This document shows, piece after piece, positions 33,547 through 42,821 of a stretch of DNA of 64,000 bases. Origin of the DNA: Allotamlana fucoidanivorans (lineage in GTDB: Bacteria; Bacteroidota; Bacteroidia; Flavobacteriales; Flavobacteriaceae). Each line of letters opens with the position of its first letter. Position 1 is the stretch's first letter. The stretch spans positions 3,162,001-3,226,000 of the forward strand of contig NZ_CP074074.1 of NCBI RefSeq assembly GCF_045788535.1, in the 5' to 3' direction. A program made the position numbers and the translations under genes. Under the pieces are notes generated by a model, which was not told the origin of the DNA, did not search any database, and worked only from the letters and a program-made list of their open reading frames with translations.

Positions 33547-34419
33547 TTAGCCTAATACTTCTGCTACTTTTTTACCAATTTCAGCAGGAGAATCTACTAC
33601 ATGAATACCACAAGCGGTCATAATCTTCTTTTTAGCTTGAGCTGTATCATCACTTCCTCCAACAATGGCACCAGCATGCCCCATAGTTCTACCAGCAGGC
33701 GCAGTTTCACCAGCTATGAACCCAACAATTGGTTTTTTACTTCCACTTTCTTTATACCAGTTTGCAGCATCAGCTTCTAATTGACCTCCAATCTCTCCTA
33801 TCATAACCACAGCCTCAGTATCTGGATCGTTAATCAATAATTCAACCGCTTCTTTAGTGGTTGTTCCAATAATAGGATCACCTCCAATTCCTATCGCTGT
33901 AGTAATTCCCAAACCTTGTTTTACAACTTGATCTGCTGCTTCGTAAGTTAATGTTCCAGATTTAGATACAATACCAACCTTTCCTTGTTTAAACACAAAA
34001 CCTGGCATGATACCAACTTTTGCCTCTCCTGGCGTAATAACCCCAGGGCAGTTAGGACCTATTAGTCTACAATCTTTATTTTTAATATAGTTTGAAGCCG
34101 TAATCATATCGGCAACAGGAATACCTTCAGTAATAGTGATAATCACTTTTATGCCTGCATCAGCGGCTTCCATAATAGCATCAGCGGCAAATGCTGGTGG
34201 AACAAAAATAATGGTGGTGTTTGCTCCTACTTGTTCTACGGCTTCTAGAACAGTATTAAAAACAGGTTTATCTAGGTGGGTTTGTCCACCTTTTCCGGGT
34301 GTTACACCTCCAACTACGTTAGTACCATATTCAATCATTTGACTTGCGTGAAACGTACCTTCGCTACCTGTAAATCCTTGAACTATTATTTTTGAATCTT
34401 TATTTACTAAAACACTCAT
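33547..34419 (-). CDS. sucD: Succinyl-CoA synthetase alpha subunit (ADP-forming)
   Basis: A 290-residue subunit of the TCA-cycle enzyme that makes succinate, CoA and ATP. 'VQGFTGSEGTFHASQMIEYGTNVVGGVTPGKGG' is the CoA-binding Rossmann region, 'IGPNCPGVITPGEAKVGIMPG' is conserved in the family, and 'GRTMGHAGAIVGG' contains the phosphorylated His. The beta subunit (sucC) is not in the window. It follows the lpxD-like gene but has its own perfect -7 promoter box at 34454-34461. Confidence 0.98.
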   Translation of the reverse strand: MSVLVNKDSKIIVQGFTGSEGTFHASQMIEYGTNVVGGVTPGKGGQTHLDKPVFNTVLEAVEQVGANTTIIFVPPAFAADAIMEAADAGIKVIITITEGIPVADMITASNYIKNKDCRLIGPNCPGVITPGEAKVGIMPGFVFKQGKVGIVSKSGTLTYEAADQVVKQGLGITTAIGIGGDPIIGTTTKEAVELLINDPDTEAVVMIGEIGGQLEADAANWYKESGSKKPIVGFIAGETAPAGRTMGHAGAIVGGSDDTAQAKKKIMTACGIHVVDSPAEIGKKVAEVLG

Positions 34420-34453
34420 AAGTGATTATTTATCGTTAATTAATTATTGAAAA

Positions 34454-34461
34454 CAAATGTA
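34454..34461 (-). promoter_or_regulatory. -7 box of sucD
   Basis: On the minus strand TACATTTG, a perfect TAnnTTTG match, 35 bases before the sucD ATG. The -33 element is not clear. Confidence 0.5.
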
Positions 34462-34490
34462 AATTTTTGATTTTACTTTTTGTATAGAAT

Positions 34491-35432
34491 TTATTCTTTT
34501 TTTGATTTTAGAAGTTCTAAAACTTTTGGAATTTGCCTAATACTGGCTAACTCCTTTAGTTTTACTCTAACTTCTTCGGCAGGGCAACCAAAATATGTTT
34601 TCCCTCCTTCTAAAGATTTGCTAATACCAGATTGTGCTTGAACCACCGCTTTCTTTCCAATGGTAACACCACTTGTACAACCTACCTGCCCCCAAATGAT
34701 TACTTCATCCTCAATGACAACACAACCAGCAATACCAACTTGCGAAGCAATTAAGCATTTTTTTCCAACAACGGTATCATGACCTATTTGGATTTGATTG
34801 TCTAATTTTGATCCTTTTCCAATGGTTGTATCACCAGTTACACCTCTATCAATAGTACAAGCCGCACCAATATCAACATGATCTTCAATAACAACGCGCC
34901 CACCAGATTTAAGTTGATCAAATCCTTCTGGTCTGTTTTTGTAATAAAAAGCACTTCCACCTAATACAGTACCTGCATGAATCGTGACGTGGTCACCTAT
35001 AACAGCATCATCATAAATACTAACATTAGAGTGAATAACACAATGATTCCCTATAACCACATTGTTTCCAATAAAGCAATTAGGTTGAATGACTGTATTC
35101 AATCCAATCTTTGCTGATGCTGATATAGCCCTTTCACTGGCTTGAAATGGTTTAAAATGACTTGTTAGTTTATTAAAATCTCTAAACGGATCATCACTAA
35201 CTAAAAGAGCTTTTCCTTCTGGACAAGACACTTCTTTATTTATTAACACTATCGTTGCCGCAGATTCAAGTGCTTTATTATAATATTTGGGATGATCAAC
35301 AAAAACAATATCACCTGGTTCTACCACATGAATTTCGTTCATGCCTAAAACAGGAAAATCTTCGGAACCCACAAATTGGCAACCAATAAGCTCGGCAATT
35401 TGCGCTAATGTATATGGTTTAGGGAACTTCAA
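34491..35432 (-). CDS. LpxD-like acyltransferase paralogue lacking the catalytic-type His
   Basis: A 313-residue left-handed beta-helix protein with the LpxD N-terminal domain ('YTLAQIAELIGCQFVGSEDF') and hexapeptide repeats ('VVIGNHCVIHSNVSIYDDAVIGDHVTIHAG'). The true lpxD gene in this cluster has 'GGQVGIAGHITIG', in which the His is the general base of LpxD; here the aligned segment reads 'WGQVGCTSGVTIG', with no His. It is therefore probably not a second LpxD but a related acyltransferase or a structural/regulatory paralogue. It lies between efp and sucD on the same strand, four bases from efp, and is likely part of the lpx-efp operon. Confidence 0.85.
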   Translation of the reverse strand: MKFPKPYTLAQIAELIGCQFVGSEDFPVLGMNEIHVVEPGDIVFVDHPKYYNKALESAATIVLINKEVSCPEGKALLVSDDPFRDFNKLTSHFKPFQASERAISASAKIGLNTVIQPNCFIGNNVVIGNHCVIHSNVSIYDDAVIGDHVTIHAGTVLGGSAFYYKNRPEGFDQLKSGGRVVIEDHVDIGAACTIDRGVTGDTTIGKGSKLDNQIQIGHDTVVGKKCLIASQVGIAGCVVIEDEVIIWGQVGCTSGVTIGKKAVVQAQSGISKSLEGGKTYFGCPAEEVRVKLKELASIRQIPKVLELLKSKKE

Positions 35433-35436
35433 AAAA

Positions 35437-36003
35437 CTATTCTTTAATGCGCTCTTTATAAGTGCCTTTAGCAGTTTCTACCTTAATTTTATCACCTTCG
35501 TTGATAAATAATGGTACGTTTACCTCTGCGCCTGTTTCAACCGTGGCAGGTTTCGTAGCATTAGTAGCAGTATTTCCTTTTACGCCAGGTTCTGTATGAG
35601 TCACTTCTAAAATAACACTAGCTGGTAAATCTACAGAAAGTGGCATATTATCTTCTGCGTTAATAAGCACAGTAACCACCTCGCCTTCTTTCATTAATCC
35701 TGGATTATCTAGTGCTGCTTCGGTTAATTGAATCTGTGTATAATCTTCAGTATTCATAAAATGATAGTACTCACCATCATTATATAAAAATTGAAATTTG
35801 TGTGTTTCAACACGTACGTCCTCTAATTTATGACCCGCAGAAAAGGTATTATCAATAACCTTCCCGTTTGTTACACTTTTTAATTTTGTTCTTACAAAAG
35901 CAGGACCTTTACCTGGTTTTACGTGTAAAAACTCTATAATTTTATAAATATCGTGATTATACCGAATACATAATCCGTTTCTAATATCTGATGTTGTTGC
36001 CAT
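35437..36003 (-). CDS. efp: Elongation factor P
   Basis: A 188-residue, three-domain protein that relieves ribosome stalling at polyproline. The KOW-like domain starts 'TSDIRNGLCIRYNHDIYKIIEFLHVKPGKGPAFVRTKLKS'; K32 in 'PGKGP' is the loop residue that is modified in bacteria with EpmA. The OB domains end 'INEGDKIKVETAKGTYKERIKE'. It lies between lpxA and the lpxD-like gene, four bases after lpxA. Confidence 0.98.
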   Translation of the reverse strand: MATTSDIRNGLCIRYNHDIYKIIEFLHVKPGKGPAFVRTKLKSVTNGKVIDNTFSAGHKLEDVRVETHKFQFLYNDGEYYHFMNTEDYTQIQLTEAALDNPGLMKEGEVVTVLINAEDNMPLSVDLPASVILEVTHTEPGVKGNTATNATKPATVETGAEVNVPLFINEGDKIKVETAKGTYKERIKE

Positions 36004-36007
36004 TTAT

Positions 36008-36793
36008 CTAATTTGATTTAAAATATCCTTTCATAATACCACGATGTGAGTTTCTTATAAATTGAAGAATTTCATCGCGCTCTGGAGTAGCCTCCATTTC
36101 TGCTTCTATAATTTCAGCAGCTTGAGTATTGTTATAATTCTTTTGGTATAAAATTCTAAAAATATCTTGTATTTCTCTTATTTTTTCGGTGGTAAAACCG
36201 CGTCGTCTTAGGCCTACCGAATTAATTCCTACATAAGAAAGTGGTTCCCGTGCTGCTTTTACGTATGGCGGTACATCTTTTCTCACTAAAGATCCTCCAG
36301 TTACAAAAGCATGATTTCCTACCGAAACAAATTGATGTACCGCAGTCATACCCGCTAAAACCACATAATCACCAATGGTAATATGTCCTGCGAGTGTACT
36401 ATTATTCGAGAAAATACAATTATTACCAACCACACAATCATGAGCAATATGACAATAGGCCATAATTAAGCAATTGTCTCCAACCACCGTTTTCATTCTG
36501 TCGGCCGTTCCTCTATTGATAGTAACACATTCTCGTATGGTAACATTATTACCTATTTCAACTGTAGTTTCCTCATCATTATATTTTAGATCTTGAGGCA
36601 CGGCTGAAATCACGGAACCAGGAAAAATATTACAGTTTTTTCCTATTCTAGCCCCTTCCATAATAGTTACATTACTACCTATCCAACTTCCTTCTCCTAT
36701 TTTTACATTATTGTGAATAGTAGCAAAGGGCTCTATCACCACATTTTTTGCAATTTTTGCACCAGGGTGCACATACGCTAAAGGTTGATTCAT
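36008..36793 (-). CDS. lpxA: UDP-N-acetylglucosamine acyltransferase LpxA
   Basis: A 261-residue hexapeptide-repeat enzyme that puts the first acyl chain on UDP-GlcNAc in lipid A synthesis. 'IHPGAKIAKNVVIEPFATIHNNVKIGEGSWIGSNVTIMEGARIG'-type repeats start it (here 'AYVHPGAKIA...'); 'LAGHITIGDYVVLAGMTAVHQFVSVG' holds the catalytic His region; and 'GGSLVRKDVPPYVKAAREPLSYVGINSVGLRRRG' gives the C-terminal helical domain. Two bases separate it from lpxC-fabZ. Confidence 0.97.
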   Translation of the reverse strand: MNQPLAYVHPGAKIAKNVVIEPFATIHNNVKIGEGSWIGSNVTIMEGARIGKNCNIFPGSVISAVPQDLKYNDEETTVEIGNNVTIRECVTINRGTADRMKTVVGDNCLIMAYCHIAHDCVVGNNCIFSNNSTLAGHITIGDYVVLAGMTAVHQFVSVGNHAFVTGGSLVRKDVPPYVKAAREPLSYVGINSVGLRRRGFTTEKIREIQDIFRILYQKNYNNTQAAEIIEAEMEATPERDEILQFIRNSHRGIMKGYFKSN

Positions 36794-36795
36794 AA

Positions 36796-38202
36796 TTATT
36801 TTACTTTAGATATTTGTGCCATTAATTCTGCTTCGGCACATAATTTTCCGTTAGCATAAGCGTAACCTTGCATATGACAAATTCCGCGTCTGATTGGAGT
36901 GATTAAAGAACATTTAAAAATTAGTGTATCCCCAGGAACTACTTTTTGCTTAAACTTAACATTATCCATTTTCATAAAAAAGGTTAAGTAATTTTCTGGA
37001 TCAGGAACCGTATTTAAAACCAAAATACCTCCTGTTTGAGCCATAGCCTCACAGATTAAAACACCAGGCATTACTGGAGCTCCAGGGAAATGCCCTTTGA
37101 AAAATTCCTCATTCATGGTGACATTTTTCATTCCTACTACGTAGGTGTCAGTAAGTTCAAAAACTTTATCCAACAGTAAAAAAGGTTGTCTGTGCGGTAA
37201 CATAGCCATGATTTGATTCACATCCATAAGTGGCGGTTGATTCAAATCTATGTTTGGAACATTATTTCTTCTTTCGTTTTTAATAATTTTTGAAAGCTTT
37301 TTTGCAAATTGTGTATTTACAAAATGTCCTGGTTTATTGGCAATTACTTTACCGCGTATTCTGGTTCCAATTAAAGCTAAATCGCCTAAAACATCTAATA
37401 ACTTGTGTCTTGCTGCTTCATTAGGATAATGTAAAGTAAGGTTATCTAAAATACCATTAGGCTTTACGGCAATAGTATCTTTTTTAAAGGCTACTTTAAG
37501 CTTTTCTATGGTTTCGGGGGAAATGGCTTTATCAACATAAACAATAGCATTATTGAGATCACCTCCTTTGATTAACCCATGTTCTAAAAGCATTTCTAAT
37601 TCATGTAAAAAACTAAATGTACGAGATGCCGAAATATCTGATTTGAAATCTGAAATTTGATTAAGGGTGGCATTCTGGGTTCCCAAAACTTTGGTGCCAA
37701 AATCTACCATCGTAGTAACCTGATATTCCTTTGCAGGCATCACTAAAATTTCACTTCCAGACTCTTCATCTACATATGAAATCACATCGGTCACTTCATA
37801 CTCTTCTCTGCAAGCGTCTAACTCAACTACACCCGCTTTTTCAATAGCTTCAACAAAAAACTTTGAAGACCCATCCATAATTGGGGGTTCAGACGCATTA
37901 AGCTCTACAATCACATTGTCAACATCTAGTCCTACCAGCGCTGCTAATACATGCTCAGAAGTTTGAATGGCAACGCCGTTTTTTTCAAGGCAGGTACCAC
38001 GTTGTGTATTGGTAACATAATTAGCATCTGCTTCAATTACAGGCATACCTTCTAAATCAACACGTTTAAAAGATAAACCTGAATTAGCCTCAGCAGGCTT
38101 AAACGTTAAGGTGACATCTTTTCCTGTGTGTAGCCCCACACCTTGTAAAGAAACTTCGTTCTTTATAGTCTTTTGTTTGATATTAGTATTTACTATTCCC
38201 AT
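36796..38202 (-). CDS. lpxC-fabZ: Bifunctional UDP-3-O-acyl-GlcNAc deacetylase / 3-hydroxyacyl-ACP dehydratase LpxC-FabZ
   Basis: A 468-residue fusion typical of Bacteroidota. Residues about 1-305 are LpxC: 'LQGVGLHTGKDVTLTFKP', 'TSEHVLAALVGLDVDNVIVEL' (zinc His) and 'LLDVLGDLALIGTRIRGKVIANKPGH'. Residues about 320-468 are FabZ: 'IMAMLPHRQPFLLLDKVFEL' and 'GHFPGAPVMPGVLICEAMAQTGG', with the catalytic His and Glu. It couples lipid A committed-step control with 3-hydroxyacyl-ACP dehydration. Its 5' end overlaps lpxD by ten bases, so translation may be coupled. Confidence 0.98.
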   Translation of the reverse strand: MGIVNTNIKQKTIKNEVSLQGVGLHTGKDVTLTFKPAEANSGLSFKRVDLEGMPVIEADANYVTNTQRGTCLEKNGVAIQTSEHVLAALVGLDVDNVIVELNASEPPIMDGSSKFFVEAIEKAGVVELDACREEYEVTDVISYVDEESGSEILVMPAKEYQVTTMVDFGTKVLGTQNATLNQISDFKSDISASRTFSFLHELEMLLEHGLIKGGDLNNAIVYVDKAISPETIEKLKVAFKKDTIAVKPNGILDNLTLHYPNEAARHKLLDVLGDLALIGTRIRGKVIANKPGHFVNTQFAKKLSKIIKNERRNNVPNIDLNQPPLMDVNQIMAMLPHRQPFLLLDKVFELTDTYVVGMKNVTMNEEFFKGHFPGAPVMPGVLICEAMAQTGGILVLNTVPDPENYLTFFMKMDNVKFKQKVVPGDTLIFKCSLITPIRRGICHMQGYAYANGKLCAEAELMAQISKVK

Positions 38203-39215
38203 TTATTTTTTTCTAAATCATTTAAATTTTTAACAATGGAAGGCAAGTTTTTAAAATGAACGTATGCCTTATTATAATCATGTAGTTTTATAGCGGGAGA
38301 TCCTTGAAGTATTTCATTATCTCTTACATTTCTCGCTATTCCTGACTGCGCTTGAATTTTTACATTATCACCTATTGTAATGTGGCCCGCAATACCAACT
38401 TGTCCCCCTATTTGGCAATGCTTACCTATTTTTGTAGAACCGGCAATACCCGTTTGTGCCGCAATCACTGTATTTTCACCTATTTCAACATTATGAGCTA
38501 TTTGAATTTGATTATCAAGTTTAACTCCTTGCTTTATAACAGTTGATCCTAAAGTTGCTCTATCAATAGTAGTAGCTGCTCCTATATCAACAAAATCTTC
38601 AATAACTACATTTCCTGTTTGGGGTATTTTACTATACCCACCGTCATCATTGGGAGCAAAACCAAAGCCATCAGCTCCAATAATAGCTCCTGAATTAATA
38701 ACACAGTTTTTACCTATTGAGGTTTCAGAGTAAACTTTTGCCCCAGAAAACACAATAGTATTATCTCCTATGGTAACATTATCACCAATGTATACATTAG
38801 GAAATATTTTCACATTTGAACCTATTACCACATGACTTGAAATATAACTGAAGGCACCTATATAAACATCATCTCCATATTGGGCCGAGTCACTTATAAA
38901 TGAAGGCGCTTCAACCCCAACTTTGTTCAGTTTTACAGAATTATAATACTCAAGGATTTTAGAAAATGCTAAATAAGCATCATCTACTTTAATCAACGTT
39001 GTAGTAAGATTCACTTCAGGCTTAAAAGTTTTATTTACTATGGTAATAGATGCCTGAGTAGAATAAATATGTGGTGTATACTTAGGATTTGCTAAAAAAG
39101 TTAAAGAGCCTTCTTGTCCTTCTTCAATTTTAGAAAGCTTAGATACTTCAATATCAGGATTTCCAACAACATCACCATCTAATATTCCTGCTATTTGTTG
39201 TGCTGTAAATTTCAC
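38193..39215 (-). CDS. lpxD: UDP-3-O-acylglucosamine N-acyltransferase LpxD
   Basis: The third lipid A enzyme, adding the N-linked acyl chain. Residues from the chosen start read MKFTAQQIAGILDGDVVGNPDIEVSKLSK, the family's usual N-terminus; the initiator is therefore GTG at 39215, not the upstream in-frame TTG at 39251. The hexapeptide domain includes 'DIGAATTIDRATLG' and the catalytic 'GGQVGIAGHITIGDNV'. The His is intact, unlike in the paralogue at 34491-35432. First lipid A gene of the leftward cluster; the HD gene is 53 bases upstream. Confidence 0.95.
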   Translation of the reverse strand: MKFTAQQIAGILDGDVVGNPDIEVSKLSKIEEGQEGSLTFLANPKYTPHIYSTQASITIVNKTFKPEVNLTTTLIKVDDAYLAFSKILEYYNSVKLNKVGVEAPSFISDSAQYGDDVYIGAFSYISSHVVIGSNVKIFPNVYIGDNVTIGDNTIVFSGAKVYSETSIGKNCVINSGAIIGADGFGFAPNDDGGYSKIPQTGNVVIEDFVDIGAATTIDRATLGSTVIKQGVKLDNQIQIAHNVEIGENTVIAAQTGIAGSTKIGKHCQIGGQVGIAGHITIGDNVKIQAQSGIARNVRDNEILQGSPAIKLHDYNKAYVHFKNLPSIVKNLNDLEKNKWE

Positions 39216-39267
39216 CGAAAATTTTAAATGTTTTTTGTTTGATTGAGGCAAAAATATGAAAAATGTA

Positions 39268-40488
39268 CTAAAGTTTATCCTTGGGATAACATATATAATA
39301 TTTAGTAACTGGTTTTGATAACGCTTTCAAATTTAATTGATCAGAAGCTTTTACAATATCTTGTATTTTTCCTGATTTATGTAAGATATTGATACGTTTA
39401 TTACTCAATTGATAGGCCTGATTTTCAATACTACCTGAAAACACAAAATATTCGGCCTCATTTTCAGAGATATTATAAAGTGCAACCAGCTCTTTTCTAA
39501 ACTTATCAATGCTCTTCGTTTTTATAGGTTTATTTTTTAGCTTTATACGAAGTAAGTTTCTGTTAATAATCATATCACTTAACTTACTTAATACAAAATC
39601 ATCATGATTTTGCCACGCTTTCATAGCTGAAATAATATCGAAATCATCTAATTGAGAAAATACATGAAGTGTTTTGGTGTTAAAATTGTCTATGGATATT
39701 TTATTATTCAAGAAATACTCTAAGGCAGCACTTGCGGTAATTTTAGTCCCAGAATCATGTAGTTCTTTGGCACGTTTAAGCACTCTAATAAGAAGTTGTT
39801 CTGCAGCCAATCCTGTTTTATGCAAATAAACCTGCCAATACATGAGACGTCTAGCAATGATAAACTTTTCAACACTGTATATGCCTTTTTCTTCTACTAC
39901 CAGATTATCATCAACTACATTAAGCATGGTAATTAAGCGCTCACTATTTATATTGCCTTCTGCAACGCCTGTATAAAAACTATCGCGCTTCAAATAATCG
40001 GCCCTATCCATATCTAATTGACCACTTATCAACTGACACATGAATTTTCTGGGGTACTGCCCCTTAAAAATGTCAATGGCAAGCGTTAAACTTCCGTTAA
40101 ATTCTTCGTTTAAATGCTCCATAAAAAGTAACGAAATTTCTTCATGAGACACATTATTTACAATGCTATGCTCCATAGCATGCGAAAATGGCCCATGCCC
40201 AATATCGTGAAGTAAAATAGCTGCGTAAAGTCCAATCTCTTCTTCTTCTGAAATGCTAACACCTTTAAAACGAAGTACATTCACAGCTTGTTGCATTAAG
40301 TACACACAACCTATGGCATGATGAAATCTGGTATGGTGGGCACCAGGATACACCAAATAGGACATACCCATTTGCGTAATACGACGAAGTCTTTGAAAAT
40401 ATTTGTGCTGAATTAAATCAAAAATTAACGAATTTGGAATGGTAATAAATCCGTAAATTGGATCGTTTAATATTTTAAGTTTGTTCAA
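39268..40488 (-). CDS. HD-domain phosphohydrolase (dNTPase-like)
   Basis: A 406-residue cytoplasmic protein. 'YPGAHHTRFHHAIGCVYLMQQA' and 'LLHDIGHGPFSHAMEHSI' are the metal-binding HD signature near residues 50-120; 'QLISGQLDMDRADYLKRDSFYTG' contains the last Asp. This is the YdhJ/SAMHD1-like dNTP triphosphohydrolase family. The substrate is not certain. It precedes the lpx cluster and is divergent from porX, with a perfect -7 box TATATTTG (40524-40517). Confidence 0.9.
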   Translation of the reverse strand: MNKLKILNDPIYGFITIPNSLIFDLIQHKYFQRLRRITQMGMSYLVYPGAHHTRFHHAIGCVYLMQQAVNVLRFKGVSISEEEEIGLYAAILLHDIGHGPFSHAMEHSIVNNVSHEEISLLFMEHLNEEFNGSLTLAIDIFKGQYPRKFMCQLISGQLDMDRADYLKRDSFYTGVAEGNINSERLITMLNVVDDNLVVEEKGIYSVEKFIIARRLMYWQVYLHKTGLAAEQLLIRVLKRAKELHDSGTKITASAALEYFLNNKISIDNFNTKTLHVFSQLDDFDIISAMKAWQNHDDFVLSKLSDMIINRNLLRIKLKNKPIKTKSIDKFRKELVALYNISENEAEYFVFSGSIENQAYQLSNKRINILHKSGKIQDIVKASDQLNLKALSKPVTKYYICYPKDKL

Positions 40489-40516
40489 ACTTTTAATGTT
40501 TTACAATAAATTTTTA

Positions 40517-40524
40517 CAAATATA
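40517..40524 (-). promoter_or_regulatory. -7 box of the HD gene
   Basis: TATATTTG on the minus strand, 29 bases before the ATG at 40488; a perfect TAnnTTTG match. No clear -33 TTG. Confidence 0.45.
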
Positions 40525-40585
40525 ATGATATGTAGTTAGCGTTTTAAGAAAAGGCCTCATAAACAATACCTTTCTTAATGCTAAA

Positions 40586-40593
40586 TACCTTTG
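40586..40593 (+). promoter_or_regulatory. -7 box of porX
   Basis: TACCTTTG, a perfect TAnnTTTG match, only 12 bases before the ATG at 40606, so the porX mRNA would have an almost leaderless start. A TACCTTTC (40567-40574) lies 19 bases upstream. Confidence 0.4.
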
Positions 40594-40605
40594 AAGATAA
40601 TTACA

Positions 40606-42159
40606 ATGAATAAAATGAGAATACTTTGGGTTGATGATGAAATTGATTTATTAAAACCGCATATTTTATTTTTAGAGAAGAAAAATTATAGTGTAGCCAC
40701 TTGCAAAAGTGGATCGGAAGCCATTGACCGTCTTGAAAATGAGAATTTCGACATTGTATTTTTAGACGAGAATATGCCTGGACTAGCGGGCTTAGAAACA
40801 CTAAATGAGATTAAGGAAAAGCAAGATAATCTTCCTGTGGTTATGATTACCAAAAGCGAAGAGGAATATATTATGGAGGAGGCTATTGGCAATAAAATTG
40901 CCGATTATTTAATTAAGCCTGTAAATCCTAATCAAATTCTTTTAAGTTTAAAAAAGAATTTAGACCATTCAAGACTCATTTCAGAAAAGACTACCTCAAA
41001 TTACCAGCAAGAATTTAGAAAAATAGCTATGGATTTGTCCATGGTTAACACCTATGAAGAATGGGTGAATTTGTATTTAAAATTAATTTATTGGGAAATT
41101 CAACTAGAAGATATTGAAGATGCTGGTATGTTTGAAATTTTAGAATCGCAAAAAAATGAAGCCAATATTCAGTTTGGAAAATTCATTGATAAAAATTATG
41201 CAGAATGGTTTAAACCGCATACAGAAGCTCCTGTTATGTCTCATACGCTTTTTAAAGAAAAAATAGTTCCTGAAATAAGCAAAGAACAACCTACATTACT
41301 CGTTGTAATTGACAATTTACGCTATGATCAATGGAAGGTTTTAGAGCCTGTTATAAATAATTACTACAAAAAAGACAAAGAAGATTCCTATTACAGCATT
41401 TTACCTAGTGCAACACAATATGCCAGAAATGCTATTTTTTCAGGGTTGATGCCAAGCGATATGGAGCATTTGTTTCCTGAATATTGGAAAAATGATACCG
41501 ATGATGGTGGTAAAAACCTATTTGAAGCTGAATTTTTAGACACACAAATGAAGCGTTTAGGACTTACCAATTTTAAATTCGAGTATCATAAAATCACCAA
41601 TTTCAAAACAGGTAGAAAATTAACAGATAATTTTAAGTCGTTAAAAAACAACGATCTAACTGTTGTTGTCTATAATTTTGTAGACATGTTGTCGCATTCT
41701 AAAACAGAGATGGAGGTGGTAAAAGAACTGGCATCAAATGATAAAGCGTACCGATCGTTAACATTAAGCTGGTTTAAGAACTCCCCGCTTTTAGAAATGA
41801 TTCAACAAGCACAACAACTTGGCTTTAAGTTAATTTTAACCACAGATCACGGTACTATTAATGTAAAGAGCCCTTCAAAAGTAATTGGAGATAAAGATAC
41901 CAGCTTAAACCTGAGGTATAAAACGGGGCGCAGCTTAACGTATGACTCAAAAGATGTTTTGGTGGCAAAGAACCCTAAAGACTTGCATTTGCCCTCTATT
42001 AATATGAGTAGTTCGTATATATTTGCAAAGAGTGATTTATTTTTTGCCTACCCCAATAACTACAATCATTATGTGAGTTATTACAGAAACACCTATCAAC
42101 ATGGGGGTGTTTCTTTAGAAGAAATGATTATTCCATTTGCAGTGCTTCAGCCTAAATAA
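40606..42159 (+). CDS. porX: PglZ-domain response regulator PorX (type IX secretion regulator)
   Basis: A 517-residue response regulator starting MNKMRILWVDDEIDLLKPH. The receiver domain (about 1-120) has the acidic pair 'DDE', the phospho-acceptor in 'DIVFLDENMPGLAG' and a switch Lys in 'IADYLIKPVN'. The C-terminal part is a PglZ (alkaline-phosphatase-like) domain ('LLVVIDNLRYDQWKVLEP', 'PSATQYARNAIFSGLMPSDMEHLFPEYW', 'LILTTDHGTINVKSP'). PorX controls type IX secretion genes in P. gingivalis. No PorY kinase is beside it, as usual. The ATG at 40606 is chosen over an in-frame TTG at 40591. Confidence 0.95.
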   Translation: MNKMRILWVDDEIDLLKPHILFLEKKNYSVATCKSGSEAIDRLENENFDIVFLDENMPGLAGLETLNEIKEKQDNLPVVMITKSEEEYIMEEAIGNKIADYLIKPVNPNQILLSLKKNLDHSRLISEKTTSNYQQEFRKIAMDLSMVNTYEEWVNLYLKLIYWEIQLEDIEDAGMFEILESQKNEANIQFGKFIDKNYAEWFKPHTEAPVMSHTLFKEKIVPEISKEQPTLLVVIDNLRYDQWKVLEPVINNYYKKDKEDSYYSILPSATQYARNAIFSGLMPSDMEHLFPEYWKNDTDDGGKNLFEAEFLDTQMKRLGLTNFKFEYHKITNFKTGRKLTDNFKSLKNNDLTVVVYNFVDMLSHSKTEMEVVKELASNDKAYRSLTLSWFKNSPLLEMIQQAQQLGFKLILTTDHGTINVKSPSKVIGDKDTSLNLRYKTGRSLTYDSKDVLVAKNPKDLHLPSINMSSSYIFAKSDLFFAYPNNYNHYVSYYRNTYQHGGVSLEEMIIPFAVLQPK

Positions 42160-42252
42160 TTCTATAAAAAGCTATTTTTATCGATGAAATACATCTTTTG
42201 TTAGGAAATTAAAAATTAAATACTTAACATTGCATAATAAATAGGAGTAATA

Positions 42253-42666
42253 TTGGAAATTCGTTATAATTTAAATGACATTCAGAATGTTGCGAATCAA
42301 ATCATAAAAAATGCTAAACATAACGTGTTACTTTTTTATGGTGAGATGGGAGTTGGTAAAACAACGCTGATACGTGAGATTGTAAAAGCTTTAGGATCTA
42401 ATGACGATGTGAGTAGTCCAACGTTTTCCATTGTTAATGAATATCAAATTGATGATGGTGTTTTATATCATTTTGATTTGTATCGTGTAAAAGATTTAGA
42501 TGAGGCCTACAATTTTGGCATAGAAGATTATCTTAATTCTGATGCATGGATATTGATAGAATGGCCAGAGTTAATTGAACCTATTTTAGACAAAAATATA
42601 GAACATATTGAAATAAAATTATTAGATAACAAAACAAGAAAATTAGTAGTTAAACAAAGGGTTTAG
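42253..42666 (+). CDS. tsaE: tRNA threonylcarbamoyladenosine complex ATPase TsaE
   Basis: A 137-residue P-loop ATPase. 'LFYGEMGVGKTTLIREIVKALGSNDDVSSPTFSIVNEY' contains the Walker A and the 'SPTF' switch; 'LYHFDLYRV' is the next family motif; 'ILIEWPE' follows. With TsaB/D it makes t6A37 of tRNA. The start is TTG at 42253: an AGGAG at 42243-42247 lies five bases upstream, a rare clear Shine-Dalgarno in this window. No ATG fits. It is the usual downstream neighbour of porX in Flavobacteriaceae. Confidence 0.92.
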   Translation: MEIRYNLNDIQNVANQIIKNAKHNVLLFYGEMGVGKTTLIREIVKALGSNDDVSSPTFSIVNEYQIDDGVLYHFDLYRVKDLDEAYNFGIEDYLNSDAWILIEWPELIEPILDKNIEHIEIKLLDNKTRKLVVKQRV

Positions 42667-42784
42667 ATAAAATGATAGCCATTTTTACATTAGTTTACGG
42701 GAAACCCACACGGTGTAAAATTAAAAACATTTGATTTTAACATTTTTTTAACATTTAACAAAAAACAGCCACATACACTTTAGT

Positions 42785-42792
42785 TACATTTG
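42785..42792 (+). promoter_or_regulatory. -7 box upstream of the small secreted protein
   Basis: TACATTTG, a perfect TAnnTTTG match, 29 bases before the ATG at 42822. Its -33 partner is not obvious. Confidence 0.5.
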
Positions 42793-42821
42793 GGTAATTA
42801 ATTAATTAAATCCCTTAAAAA

